Origin: Paraflavitalea sp. CAU 1676
GTDB taxonomy: Bacteria > Bacteroidota > Bacteroidia > Chitinophagales > Chitinophagaceae
Reading direction: 5' to 3'
Length of the DNA stretch: 64,000 bases
Assembly: GCF_029223285.1 (NCBI RefSeq)
Contig: NZ_JARHUJ010000006.1
Coordinates: 558,001 to 622,000, forward strand
The translations under genes and the position numbers were made by a program. Below the pieces are notes generated by a model. It did no database searches, was not told where the DNA came from, and saw only the letters and a program-made list of their open reading frames with translations. This document shows, piece by piece, positions 35,359 to 44,460 of the stretch (positions within the stretch are counted from its first letter, which is position 1; every line of letters starts with the position of its first letter).

Positions 35359-35739
35359 ATGAAACATTATTTCAACCTGCTCACTGTTGCCGCCTGCCTG
35401 TTCATTGGGCAAGCCACCGCCTCCGCGCAGGAAGAGGCCTCCGAAACAACCACTACCCAAACTACAGCGCCTGCGCCTCCACGTTGGGCCTCCGAAAAAG
35501 GCTACTGGGTGGTTGAGTCAAACATCCACATCCCCAAACAGTACACGATCCGGTTCTACAACAATGACCAGGTAATGGTATACAAAGAAGAAATGAAAGG
35601 AGTAAAGCTGAAGATCGATCGCCGCAAAACGAAAATGCACCTCAAGCAGGTGTTGGAAACGGCCATACTCGCCTGGAACCGGCAGCATGAAGTTAAAGAG
35701 AATGAAGGCTGGGTCGCCACTCGCCTGTCACCAAACTAA
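35359..35739 (+). CDS. Small secreted protein of unknown function (126 aa)
   Basis: MKHYFNLLTVAACLFIGQATASAQ is a Sec signal peptide cut near residue 24. A short Thr/Pro-rich linker precedes a compact domain (GYWVVESNIHIPKQYTIRFY, then VMVYKEEMKGVKL) that looks like a small beta-rich fold ending in a helix. Proteins of this layout are common in Chitinophagaceae, but I know no function. It is a single transcript ended by a strong terminator. Confidence 0.75.
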   Translation: MKHYFNLLTVAACLFIGQATASAQEEASETTTTQTTAPAPPRWASEKGYWVVESNIHIPKQYTIRFYNNDQVMVYKEEMKGVKLKIDRRKTKMHLKQVLETAILAWNRQHEVKENEGWVATRLSPN

Positions 35740-35774
35740 AATGATGACAAAACTCATATATGCGTGTTATCATT

Positions 35775-35806
35775 ACCTCTTCCCGTTCTCTGGAAGAGGT
35801 TTTTTT
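35775..35806 (+). terminator. Strong intrinsic terminator
   Basis: ACCTCTTCC (35775-35783) pairs with GGAAGAGGT (35792-35800) around an 8-base loop and is followed by TTTTTT (35801-35806). Confidence 0.88.
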
Positions 35807-35830
35807 ATGGAACCGATCACCAGAGGCAAT

Positions 35831-36904
35831 TTAAGGCTGCCTCGTCTCGAAGAACTTTAGCTTCTTTTTTAATTTTGGACCGGCTACCAACCGGTAGGCA
35901 GCATTGAAGCGCACATTGCCCGTTCGTATGGAGTAACTGCCATGGTCGTTTTTTGTCTGCACCGAACTGTTAACCCAGATCACACTTACATTGATGCGGT
36001 CACTATTGTAACCAACACCCACGCGCGACAAGACATCCGGACTGATCGTGATCCGCTTTTCCGTCACCCCATATCGCCACTGCTTGTGAAAACTGAAAGG
36101 AAAACTTACGGTAACCCCTGCCGTGCCGTAAAAATGTTCATCGACTACCACTGTGTAGGCATAACCAATCCCCGGACCAATATCAAAATACCTGGTTTTG
36201 ATAACCCCCGATTGTTGATAATCGTTTTCCAGAATGCGGGGCACCAGCGCACTATCGCCGCTGTTCGTGCCAAAATAGAATTCGGCCCCCAGCAATAAAC
36301 TGCCCGCCGATTTCTTCTGCCATTCATTCTGCAAGGCAGCCGCCCGCAACGAAAACTTTTTCCAGTTGTAAATATAATAGGCCGCGCCGCCCCAATGCCG
36401 CATCTTGACATCGGGCCGCACATAATACAGATCCCGGTCCTGCGGAACGATCCGTTTGGGAAAGGCATAGAACCCCTTGTACAATTGCCCAAACAGGTCG
36501 ATGCTCATCTTGCGCGTATAAATATGTGATTGCAGGTCAAGATATTTCGTTTTACCCTTGGGATTGTCCGACTTGTTCAGAAAATTGAAACCATAGGCAA
36601 GGTTCAGCGTAAACCAGCCATACGTGGCACCTACACCCAGGTTGAGGGTCGTGTTGGGCCGGTATTCCAGGTCGCGCACAGGTTCATCGGCCTTGATCCG
36701 TAAAGAAGTATATTTCTGGGAAAAATAGATACGCGAGGTTACCATGTCCGTGTAGGACACATAATAGTTTTGGTCAAACTTCTTGCTGGTATCCGTTTGG
36801 GCAATACTCTGTGCAGCCAACACGAAGTAAAAAAGTGCAGCCAGCGCCGGCCTCGCAAAGCCCCTTGAACATAATCCTACCCGAATGCCAGCCTTTGGTT
36901 GCAT
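35831..36904 (-). CDS. DUF4421-like outer-membrane beta-barrel protein
   Basis: A 357-residue protein with an N-terminal signal peptide (to about residue 36, AAQSIAQ). Alternating aromatic beta-strands continue to the C-terminus. NYYVSYTDMVTSRIYFSQKYTSLRI near the start and FDIGPGIGYAY are typical of DUF4421. It would be an outer-membrane barrel of unknown role. It begins 57 bases downstream of the metallo-beta-lactamase-fold gene on the same strand, so read-through is possible, but its nature does not suggest a shared function. Confidence 0.8.
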   Translation of the reverse strand: MQPKAGIRVGLCSRGFARPALAALFYFVLAAQSIAQTDTSKKFDQNYYVSYTDMVTSRIYFSQKYTSLRIKADEPVRDLEYRPNTTLNLGVGATYGWFTLNLAYGFNFLNKSDNPKGKTKYLDLQSHIYTRKMSIDLFGQLYKGFYAFPKRIVPQDRDLYYVRPDVKMRHWGGAAYYIYNWKKFSLRAAALQNEWQKKSAGSLLLGAEFYFGTNSGDSALVPRILENDYQQSGVIKTRYFDIGPGIGYAYTVVVDEHFYGTAGVTVSFPFSFHKQWRYGVTEKRITISPDVLSRVGVGYNSDRINVSVIWVNSSVQTKNDHGSYSIRTGNVRFNAAYRLVAGPKLKKKLKFFETRQP

Positions 36905-36961
36905 AAACCTGCAATATCATGGTTTTAATTGAAATACAACAGGTATATGCAATAATGTTGC

Positions 36962-39103
36962 CTATCCTTTGACGAGGTATTCGAAGAACAATGGCCGGCG
37001 ATTTCCTTCGTCAGTGGTGATAATAATGTCCGATTCGCTGAAGCAGCTGTTAAAGGCATCCAGTTGTTGCCGGCTGGGCCGCACGCCCATTGCAAGATCT
37101 TTGTTGTCCCCTGCAAGCAAGCTCCCTTTATCCAACCGGATGATCCTGCTTTTCGTTTTCTCCTGCAAACGCTGATAGAGATCATCGGCGGGCATCTTCC
37201 AGCCCTTCTTCCCCTGTTTCTTGGCCACCGCTTCGTCTACAGGGATCATCGCCACCAGGTCTTCACTGGTCATTAATTCAAGGCCATGTTTGCGCGCAGT
37301 AGCATTGTGGCTGGCATGATGCCCCACTTTATAAAAAACAGTACGCGCAAGAAGATCACTGGCCGTAACGGTTTCCTTTTTGCCCCCCTTCTCTACCTGC
37401 CATTTGATCTTTGGTTCGTTGGGTTTGTCAGCAACCGGCTCAGTCCAACTGAGCCAGTTGCCGATCTGTGCATCTGCGGGAAACAGCAACACCTTATTGC
37501 TGCCCTCCAGTTCGATCGCGATCACCAGACTGGTATTGTTGGTATACGAGTCGAGATTAAGCGCCAGCGCGCCGGCATTGTGCAGCCAGTCGGTCTCGAT
37601 ACCACGCCAGTCATGCTCTTTTGCATGCCGCAGGTTCCATACGTTGGCAGGGTCTTTCAATTGTTCTTCATCCACGTCGCCTGCATGCCACTTATACCGG
37701 CGGTGGAAAGGAGAAAGCGCCTCATCATCTTCATCGTCAGGATGATTCGTCAAAGCCATGTAGAAGTTGTCCGACAGCCCCATCTCGGTCAGGTACATTT
37801 CAATATGCTGGGCATCCTCCATCACGCGCAGCTTATCGTAGTCTTTAGGTGGCCCCAGAAAATAGAACTTGATGCCCGGCAGGCCGGTAACTTTGGCATC
37901 GGCCAGGTCGCCCGGATTCCAGAAGCTGATATCCGGACTGCCCTTCTCTTTGCTGCGCTGGATGAAATAGCCCATAGCGTCTTTCATCGTCAGGCCTAGT
38001 TCGCCGCCATTGGCGCCCAGGCTTGCAACCTCCTTTTCATCGATATCAAAAAAGCCAAGAATTTGTTGAAGCGCCGAAGCATAGCGTTGTTGTGCAGCAT
38101 AGTAGTCCGAACCAAGGTATTCCTTGTTCAGCATCTTTTTGTGATCTGCCTGATGGATCGCCGTGTTGTATAGTTGCAACGCTTTGGCTAAAGCCCTTTT
38201 CTTTTGCTCTTGCTTTTGCATGAGCTGGATCGCCAGCTCGTCGCCATTGCCGCCGGTATTCTCCGTCCAGGCTAGCCACACGTTATCGACCTCGATGTCG
38301 TCCCACAGCAACTTATCCTTTTTATCGCGCAGGTTGAAACCCGAGATATGATCTTTATGCTGGTGCGTTTGCACCACCAGGTTGAGGTGGCCACCACAGG
38401 TGTCTTTTATATGGTTGATCACCGTCCGAAGCCGGTCCGAGTCACCGGTCAGCATACCGCAATCGATCAGCATCCGGTACACCGGGTTGTCGTTGCTTAA
38501 GAACGTCAATAGAAAACAGTCGCCAAACCCGTGCGCGTACATACGAACAGAAACACTATCGGCCTTGACATTGATCGTTCCACTATTGGCTCCGGATGAT
38601 TGTAGAGAAGGACTTGGCTTCTCTCCATTGCTTGAGGGACGTACTACCCTTTTCACAGTGGCTGCCTTCGCAACATGTTGAACCGCAGCCTTTCGGACCG
38701 CCGCAGATTTCACCGCCCCGACAACGTTCGCCTTGCCTGCCACCCTCTTGGTATTAACTGCATTTCTCCCAACAACAACCTTCCCGTCTCGGACTGCCCC
38801 ACGCGAACCTGTCGGCTTTGCGCTAGCCGAAGACTTTCCTGGTCCTGCAACTTTCGCCTTACCTGCCACCCTCTTCGCACTAACTGCATTTCTCCCCGCA
38901 ACAACCTTCCCGTCTCGGACTGCCCCCCGCGAACCTGTCGGCTTTATACTAGCCGCAGGCTTTGCTGACCCTGCAACCTTGGCCTTTCCAGCTCCAGGCT
39001 TCGCGCCACCGGTTTTTCCGGCCGCGGCTGTCTTACCCGCAACAAGCCGCTTCCCCCCGTTTTGCTTCGCCGCTTTCGCAGCCGCTTTTTTGATCGCCGC
39101 CAT
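36962..39103 (-). CDS. Metallo-beta-lactamase-fold hydrolase with histone-H1-like N-terminal tail
   Basis: A 713-residue two-part protein. Residues 1-170 are Lys/Ala/Gly-rich and strongly basic, like bacterial histone-H1 tails (MAAIKKAAAKAAKQNGGKR), and include two near-identical 42-residue repeats (54-95 and 96-137, each starting KPTGSRGAVRDGKVV). The domain from about 180 starts with AHGFGDCFLLTF and LIDCGM, resembling the ComEC-type MBL domain. The metal motif is THQHKDH (His 247, His 249, Asp 251, His 252), with later LLFPADAQIGNWL and GHHASHN ligand regions. It has no signal peptide. The tail may hold the enzyme on DNA, RNA or another polyanion. It is the third gene of an operon with a metallopeptidase (five-base gap) and a patatin. 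Confidence 0.85.
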   Translation of the reverse strand: MAAIKKAAAKAAKQNGGKRLVAGKTAAAGKTGGAKPGAGKAKVAGSAKPAASIKPTGSRGAVRDGKVVAGRNAVSAKRVAGKAKVAGPGKSSASAKPTGSRGAVRDGKVVVGRNAVNTKRVAGKANVVGAVKSAAVRKAAVQHVAKAATVKRVVRPSSNGEKPSPSLQSSGANSGTINVKADSVSVRMYAHGFGDCFLLTFLSNDNPVYRMLIDCGMLTGDSDRLRTVINHIKDTCGGHLNLVVQTHQHKDHISGFNLRDKKDKLLWDDIEVDNVWLAWTENTGGNGDELAIQLMQKQEQKKRALAKALQLYNTAIHQADHKKMLNKEYLGSDYYAAQQRYASALQQILGFFDIDEKEVASLGANGGELGLTMKDAMGYFIQRSKEKGSPDISFWNPGDLADAKVTGLPGIKFYFLGPPKDYDKLRVMEDAQHIEMYLTEMGLSDNFYMALTNHPDDEDDEALSPFHRRYKWHAGDVDEEQLKDPANVWNLRHAKEHDWRGIETDWLHNAGALALNLDSYTNNTSLVIAIELEGSNKVLLFPADAQIGNWLSWTEPVADKPNEPKIKWQVEKGGKKETVTASDLLARTVFYKVGHHASHNATARKHGLELMTSEDLVAMIPVDEAVAKKQGKKGWKMPADDLYQRLQEKTKSRIIRLDKGSLLAGDNKDLAMGVRPSRQQLDAFNSCFSESDIIITTDEGNRRPLFFEYLVKG

Positions 39104-39108
39104 AACGA

Positions 39109-41451
39109 TTATAGGATTTTATGAATGATGGCAAAAGGTTCAGCCTCCAGGTTACCATAGGCTGTGCCGAAATAAGTAGCGTTTAGCGAAAAATCTTTGT
39201 TGTTGAAAAGCATCCGGTATTGACGCTTCATCCGCTCCAGGTCATTGATGTCCTTCTTGATAATGTATTTCAACTTCACGTTGTCCTTACTCAACGCATA
39301 ATCCAGGTCGAAGATCATCGTACATCCACCCCTGAAAACAAACCAACCCTTCGGCAATACCTTCTCGCTGCCCTCACTCGTTAACCCCTCTGTCTTTTCA
39401 GGGTATGGCTTCAATTCGGGTTGCTCATCTTCATTTCGTGGCCTGGTATAATATCCTTTCTCCGGACTTTCCGGCACAAAGAAGCCCTTCACCTCTACAT
39501 TGCCGTATTGATCCGTTTCACAAACCACCCCGCGGCGCTGCGTCAACGTAACCAGTATTTGGTTCACCACATTGCCGCTGGGGCCCACCCGGCTCGCCAG
39601 CTTAAGGTTATGCACCTCCAGTTTCGGCGCCATGAATGTATTTGCAGCAGTCGAACGGCCAATGCCCTGCACATCGATCTGCTCATCATCCAGCAACAGG
39701 CCCGTGAGCTTACTGAACTGTTGCCCTTCTTCCACGCCCATGAACTTTACATTCAACCGCTGGTGAAGCCCCATAATTCGATTCTCCTTTTTTCCACCCT
39801 TCTTATCCTTCACACCTGCTGGCGCCACACGCTTGCTGGCTCCTGCATCAGAAGCTGCTCCCGGAGAATGGATACCTCCTCCGGCAACAGCGGCCGCATA
39901 CATATCTCCTGAGGCCGCCCCGCTAGCACCCAAACCCGCCCCAGCTTCCGAAGCCGCAGCCGAACTTCCCGCACGGCCCGCTCCATACTCCGCCTCATCA
40001 TCATCTTCGCACGCACTATTAATATCACCACCAGTAATAAAAACACGCGTCAGGTTATACAGGTCCTTTCGCTTCGTTACATAACTGATCTTTTCTTTGA
40101 ACAACTTGAAAAACTCGATGAGGTCTTTGAACTGATGCTCAAACCGGTCAGCATCATCCTCCACCTTACACAACAGGCTCTCCACGCTCATGTTCTTCAC
40201 ATTGTCCGGGAAAATACCCCGGCGCTGGAAAGCTTCGATGATCGCGATCCGGTAGTCGAGGTTGTCATCCTCTACCAGGTCATAGTCTGCTGTGATCATT
40301 GCCCGCAGATAATCACCGAAATTGATGTCCATCGGCGGACAATAATCCAACGCCCTGATGCAGATCTTAAGGATTTGCCCTGCGGACTTGCTCGCTTCCG
40401 TAGCCATCCTGTTCACCAGGTCGGGGTGCAGCGATCCTGCCGACAACATCCCCGTACCACCGGTAGCAATACGTAACAGGTCGGCCACCCGCCGCCGGTA
40501 AATATTGCTGAACACATCGAAGATGGTCGCCACCAGTATCGAACCCCGCTCATGCGGCTCAATGATCTTCTGGTAAGCCACCGGGTTGGGCGTAAGCGGC
40601 TCCCACTTGCCCGTCTCATCGTTCACCTCGCCCAAAGCATCTCGCAAACTGCCGTAATGCCCGATCGCCTTGCCAAACTCCTGCGCCAGCTGGCCCAGCA
40701 GGTTCTGGCTCGCCAGGTCGCCGCGCGTACGGGCGATCTGATCTTTCAAAACTTCCGGAAATGTAAAGTGTTGGAACAACGCCACGATATCGGCAAAAGC
40801 CTCATGAAAGGCCAATGAATCCGGATGCGTAGCCTCGATATAACGCCGGTGCATACCGTCCAGCAACGCATGGGTGATCTCGTGCGCAATGATATCATGG
40901 CTCAGGCAGGTATACACCGTACCTCCAGGCATCAGTAAGCTGGGGGTATCCGGAGCCGCGCTGAAATACCCAAATAAGAGAGCTTTCTTCTGAGGACTAT
41001 AATACGCATTCGCCTCCCTTAAGGCATGCGGGTAAATGCGCAACCGCTGTACATAACCATCCGGGTAGCCCTCCTTATCCCGGCACGGGCTCCAGAGGAT
41101 CTTACGTCCCAGTGCCCGCTCGAAATTCTTGATCGTCACCATGGCCACGGCATAGGCCATTTGCTGGTGAAACTGCGGATTGCTTTCCGCCGGGTCCAGC
41201 CCATCCTGGGCCAGCGTATACGGATCATCCAGGTTAACCGGTTTATAAAAGCAATTGCTCGAAGGATCGAAGTCGACCACCTCGATGTATTCACCCACCG
41301 GCCCCGGCCGCAGCGACTCCCAGGGTACTTTATAGACAAGATTGTTGATAACGCTGGTATCCAGCTTCAAAGACAGCGAAGGATCAAAAGTAAAAGCCCG
41401 CAACTTTCGGAATGCAGGCTTCAACGTAGTAATGTTGGCACACTCTTTCAT
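39109..41451 (-). CDS. Cytoplasmic thermolysin-like (gluzincin) zinc metallopeptidase
   Basis: A 780-residue protein. The ATG at 41451 overlaps the patatin stop by four bases (ATGA), which decides the start; an upstream in-frame ATG at 41475 is less likely. The zinc site is HEITH (His 190, Glu 191, His 194) and HEAFADIVAL gives the third ligand Glu 217, the order of M4-like gluzincins. There is no signal peptide or obvious propeptide, unlike secreted thermolysins. A long Ala/Gly/Ser-rich linker (about 485-565) separates the enzymatic part from a C-terminal domain of about 215 residues that I do not recognise. The position between a patatin and an MBL protein suggests a joint intracellular role. 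Confidence 0.84.
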   Translation of the reverse strand: MKECANITTLKPAFRKLRAFTFDPSLSLKLDTSVINNLVYKVPWESLRPGPVGEYIEVVDFDPSSNCFYKPVNLDDPYTLAQDGLDPAESNPQFHQQMAYAVAMVTIKNFERALGRKILWSPCRDKEGYPDGYVQRLRIYPHALREANAYYSPQKKALLFGYFSAAPDTPSLLMPGGTVYTCLSHDIIAHEITHALLDGMHRRYIEATHPDSLAFHEAFADIVALFQHFTFPEVLKDQIARTRGDLASQNLLGQLAQEFGKAIGHYGSLRDALGEVNDETGKWEPLTPNPVAYQKIIEPHERGSILVATIFDVFSNIYRRRVADLLRIATGGTGMLSAGSLHPDLVNRMATEASKSAGQILKICIRALDYCPPMDINFGDYLRAMITADYDLVEDDNLDYRIAIIEAFQRRGIFPDNVKNMSVESLLCKVEDDADRFEHQFKDLIEFFKLFKEKISYVTKRKDLYNLTRVFITGGDINSACEDDDEAEYGAGRAGSSAAASEAGAGLGASGAASGDMYAAAVAGGGIHSPGAASDAGASKRVAPAGVKDKKGGKKENRIMGLHQRLNVKFMGVEEGQQFSKLTGLLLDDEQIDVQGIGRSTAANTFMAPKLEVHNLKLASRVGPSGNVVNQILVTLTQRRGVVCETDQYGNVEVKGFFVPESPEKGYYTRPRNEDEQPELKPYPEKTEGLTSEGSEKVLPKGWFVFRGGCTMIFDLDYALSKDNVKLKYIIKKDINDLERMKRQYRMLFNNKDFSLNATYFGTAYGNLEAEPFAIIHKIL

Positions 41452-42755
41452 GACGGTTGCGTTAATGTAGGACAATACAGCCTCACCTGCAGCTCCGTCA
41501 GGTTGGCCGCCTGAATAGCAAGATAAGTAAGTTCTTCCTTAGATAGCGGCGTTAAATTGGTTCCTACGTTGCGGGCAATCGTTAATTGAGGCGGTTTCAG
41601 GTTCCGCTGAAAGATCTCTTTATAGTTGACCTCATTTTCCAGGTAGGTCGTTAGCTCCGTCCGGTACCGCTGGGGATCTTTCACCCACTCCTCTTTAAAT
41701 TGATGCGCCTGGATCACCTCATCCGTGATCTTACCCTTGGCCAGGTTATCGATAAAACCGGGAATACACTGTTCCAGATTCCATCCCAGCGATAAATAAG
41801 CGATCTGGCGATTGCCCAGCTCTGTATTGTCATACAGGTCCTGGGTCATCTGGAAGTTCTTGATACGCGCCATGAAAACATCCATCGTACGGATCAGGAG
41901 AATCAGCAGGTTGTTATACGAACCCTGAAAAGGTAATTTGTTGCCGGCATCACTCGTAATAACAATATCACAGGCATATATACTGCCTCGTTGAGTGATC
42001 TTATGAATACCCTGGTTATCGTAAACGCCGCCGTCCACCAACTGTGGTTCCACCCGCAACGTGTCGGCCGGGTTTACATAGAACTGCTTGTCGATATGCA
42101 CCGGCGTAAACGCGAAAGGGACACAGGAAGAGGCCATCACAGCCCGCGCAACAGGAAATTCTTCCTGCTTGAAGCGCACCGCTGGATCCATAAAGGCATA
42201 CGACGAATCTTCCATTTTCAAACGCGAAAAAGTAAAAGGCCGCGCCGATTGCAGGTTCGTAGAGCCGATGGCCAGCAGCGGCTTTTCCGTCAGCCGCGAA
42301 AGTGTAGCTTCTTCATAAAAGAATTTGTTATAAGCACGTTCTATTTCCTTGCTAACAGGAAAAATGGCAAACTGAAAACGCACGAATAAATACAACATCA
42401 GCCCGATCAGGATCAAAGACAACCAGGCATAGGCACTGAACAAAACATACACGGCTGGCACCAGGAAGAGTAAAAAGAAAAGAACAGTCCTGATAAAAGT
42501 GAAAGAAAGAAAAACCTGTTTGATCACATTCTTGGAGCCAAGCGCTTCCGTCATGTACTTATCAAAAGCAGCGAAATCTTTGTTGTGTAGACAATAGTAC
42601 GCACCGGTAATCGATCCCCCCGAGATGGTACTCATAACATCCACCTTTTCGAGAACGCCCATCTCATGCAGCTTACGAAGGGTTCCCATATGGAAAGCAG
42701 CAGCTCTGTAGCCTCCCCCCGAAAGGGATAAGCCCAGTTTTTTATCAGCAGCCAT
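41448..42755 (-). CDS. Patatin-like phospholipase with membrane segments
   Basis: A 435-residue patatin-like protein. The oxyanion hole is LSGGGYRAA (about 11-19), the nucleophile Ser is in ISGGSITG (Ser 48; the usual GxSxG ends in T-G here), and the catalytic Asp is in VDGGVYDNQG near residue 241. Between about residues 84 and 125 lie two hydrophobic segments (FIRTVLFFLLFLVPAVYVLF, then a second helix) inserted in the catalytic domain, so the enzyme is probably bound to the inner membrane. Predicted activity is acyl-ester hydrolysis of phospholipids. It is the first gene of the operon with the zinc peptidase and MBL protein. Confidence 0.87.
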   Translation of the reverse strand: MAADKKLGLSLSGGGYRAAAFHMGTLRKLHEMGVLEKVDVMSTISGGSITGAYYCLHNKDFAAFDKYMTEALGSKNVIKQVFLSFTFIRTVLFFLLFLVPAVYVLFSAYAWLSLILIGLMLYLFVRFQFAIFPVSKEIERAYNKFFYEEATLSRLTEKPLLAIGSTNLQSARPFTFSRLKMEDSSYAFMDPAVRFKQEEFPVARAVMASSCVPFAFTPVHIDKQFYVNPADTLRVEPQLVDGGVYDNQGIHKITQRGSIYACDIVITSDAGNKLPFQGSYNNLLILLIRTMDVFMARIKNFQMTQDLYDNTELGNRQIAYLSLGWNLEQCIPGFIDNLAKGKITDEVIQAHQFKEEWVKDPQRYRTELTTYLENEVNYKEIFQRNLKPPQLTIARNVGTNLTPLSKEELTYLAIQAANLTELQVRLYCPTLTQPS

Positions 42756-43440
42756 AGTGTTTGTTTAGGTTATCTATTAATGCTATGGCAAATAGGCGGG
42801 GACACCCATCACCGCTGCTAAACTGGCGCTTTTTTGTTTGACCTCCAATAGTATAAGTACTGAAAATTGGACAAGTAAATTAGCCCAAACGAATGAGAAA
42901 CAGGCACAAAAGCGAAAAGTGCGCTCCGTAGGGAACACACTTTCCATGAACGCTTATTCCCTTTTGTTGACCTTCTATCTTTTTATCGATAGTCGATGTT
43001 TGTTTCCGGGAAATCATCGTCCGTTTGTACTCTATATAGTATAAAATCCGTGCCAAAATCCATCTCAAACCATAATGAATGTAAGTCAAGGTATTAGAAC
43101 AAGGCAGTCCACAACGTCACCCGAAATGTCGCCATTTTCTACAATTTTCATCGCACACTTGTAGAACCATTCCCCAATCATACCTAAAGTATAAGGACTC
43201 TCGTGACCATTGCCCGAGTAGGTTGTTCACATAACCGCATGCGTTCCGGGAACCACCTTCATCAAACTGAATCCGACGCCACCGGCACCACATCCGCTCG
43301 TCAATAATAAGAATCACCTATCAGGACTAAGGCACACTTGTTAAAATTCTGATAACGCGCCACCGAAGCGAACTAAACGGCGCCGGCAAACGTCTAAACC
43401 CTGAAATATCCAACGAGAACCTTTAAAAAGAGTAGAATCT
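42756..43440. other. 685-bp intergenic stretch without a recognisable gene
   Basis: It lies between the divergent patatin and L,D-transpeptidase genes. Short frames of up to about 70 codons occur on both strands but look random. I saw no tRNA, terminator or repeat. It presumably contains both promoters, yet no TTTG/TAnnTTTG pair is convincing. Confidence 0.5.
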
Positions 43441-44220
43441 ATGCAGCGGAACTTAAAACCATTTTTATTCTCACTGGTGTTGGTGGCCTGTGTATCTGCG
43501 GTTTGGGGAATGACGGTTTTAGCCGGCAGCACAACAAAAACAATGCACCCTGTAACGGCTGAGGCAAACACTAAGGCCGTCAGCAAAACGGCCCTCTACG
43601 ATAGCCTGCGCCTCGATACGCTCGAATTGTCTAAAGAAGCATTCCTCTATGCCATGCAAGGATACAAGAACCTGCAGGATAAAGGAGAATTGCCCAACGA
43701 TCGGATCCTCACCATTGCCGATTTCTCGCTGCCCTCCTCCAAAAAGCGACTGTTCATTATAGATATGGAAACAGGAAAACTCCTGTTCAATACTTTCGTA
43801 TCGCATGGCAGAAATTCAGGTACCGAAATGGCTACCCACTTTTCCAATCGCATCGATAGTCATCAAAGCAGCCTCGGCTTCTTCATAACCGGCACAACCT
43901 ACAACGGCCGCAATGGCTACTCCCTCAAACTCGATGGAATGGAAGATGGCATCAACAACAATGCACTTGCTCGCGCAATCGTGGTGCATGGCTCCGCCTA
44001 TGTAAATGAAAAGATCGCCAGTGCGAAAGGATATATCGGCCGCAGCTTTGGTTGCCCCGCCGTTCCATCCAAATTGGCTAAAGTAATAATCAATACCATT
44101 CGCAACGGAAGCTGCCTGTTCATCTATGGCAACGATAACCACTACCTGGCCATGTCGAAAATATTGTCCCAACCCTATCAACAGTTGTCCGACACAATGA
44201 TAGCGGACACCATGGGATAA
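43441..44220 (+). CDS. Murein L,D-transpeptidase catalytic domain protein (YkuD_2 type)
   Basis: A 259-residue protein with an N-terminal signal or anchor (FLFSLVLVACVSAVWGMTVLA, with a possible lipobox). The catalytic region has VVHGSAYVNEKIASAKG followed by IGRSFGCPAVP, giving the His and nucleophilic Cys of the YkuD_2 family. Such enzymes form or trim peptidoglycan cross-links or attach lipoproteins. It converges with a second, unrelated L,D-transpeptidase gene, with a repeat array between them. Confidence 0.85.
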   Translation: MQRNLKPFLFSLVLVACVSAVWGMTVLAGSTTKTMHPVTAEANTKAVSKTALYDSLRLDTLELSKEAFLYAMQGYKNLQDKGELPNDRILTIADFSLPSSKKRLFIIDMETGKLLFNTFVSHGRNSGTEMATHFSNRIDSHQSSLGFFITGTTYNGRNGYSLKLDGMEDGINNNALARAIVVHGSAYVNEKIASAKGYIGRSFGCPAVPSKLAKVIINTIRNGSCLFIYGNDNHYLAMSKILSQPYQQLSDTMIADTMG

Positions 44221-44455
44221 TTTGATCCATACCCTTTTTAATCCGTACTCCTTTTTAATCCCTGCCCTTTAATCCGAACGCAATTTTAATCCGTACGCTA
44301 TTTTGATCCGTAAGCTGATTTAATCCGTACCCTTTTTAGTCCATACGCTTGTTTAATCCTTACGCTATGCTGATCCGTGCCCTGTTAGTCCGTGCGTCTT
44401 TAATCCGAACGCAATTTTAATCCGTACGCTGTTTTAATTCGTACCCTATGCCTAC
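44221..44455. repeat. Array of 14 degenerate ~17-bp direct repeats (TTTTAATCCGTACGCTA)
   Basis: The core ATCC (GTCC twice, ATTC once) starts at 44225, 44241, 44258, 44272, 44289, 44306, 44323, 44339, 44356, 44373, 44388, 44403, 44420 and 44437. Steps are 14-17 bases, mostly 17. The consensus is TTTTAATCCGTACGCTA. Two 33-bp blocks (44267-44299 and 44398-44430) are identical, a higher-order duplication with a 131-bp offset. The array fills the whole gap between the stop codons of two convergent L,D-transpeptidase genes. The period is not a multiple of three, so it is not coding. Confidence 0.85.
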
Positions 44456-44460
44456 TTCTG

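Noticed and set aside
41448-42755. Patatin as a CBASS (CapV-like) effector
   Set aside because: No cGAS/DncV-type cyclase or Cap2/Cap3 genes are adjacent; the partners are a zinc peptidase and an MBL protein instead.
42880-43089. Minus-strand frame of 69 codons in the gap before the L,D-transpeptidase gene
   Set aside because: No recognisable protein pattern, no start signals and unlike codon use; most likely chance.
44221-44455. Short direct repeats that could be taken for a CRISPR array
   Set aside because: The period is only about 17 bases, units touch without unique spacers, and no cas gene is present.
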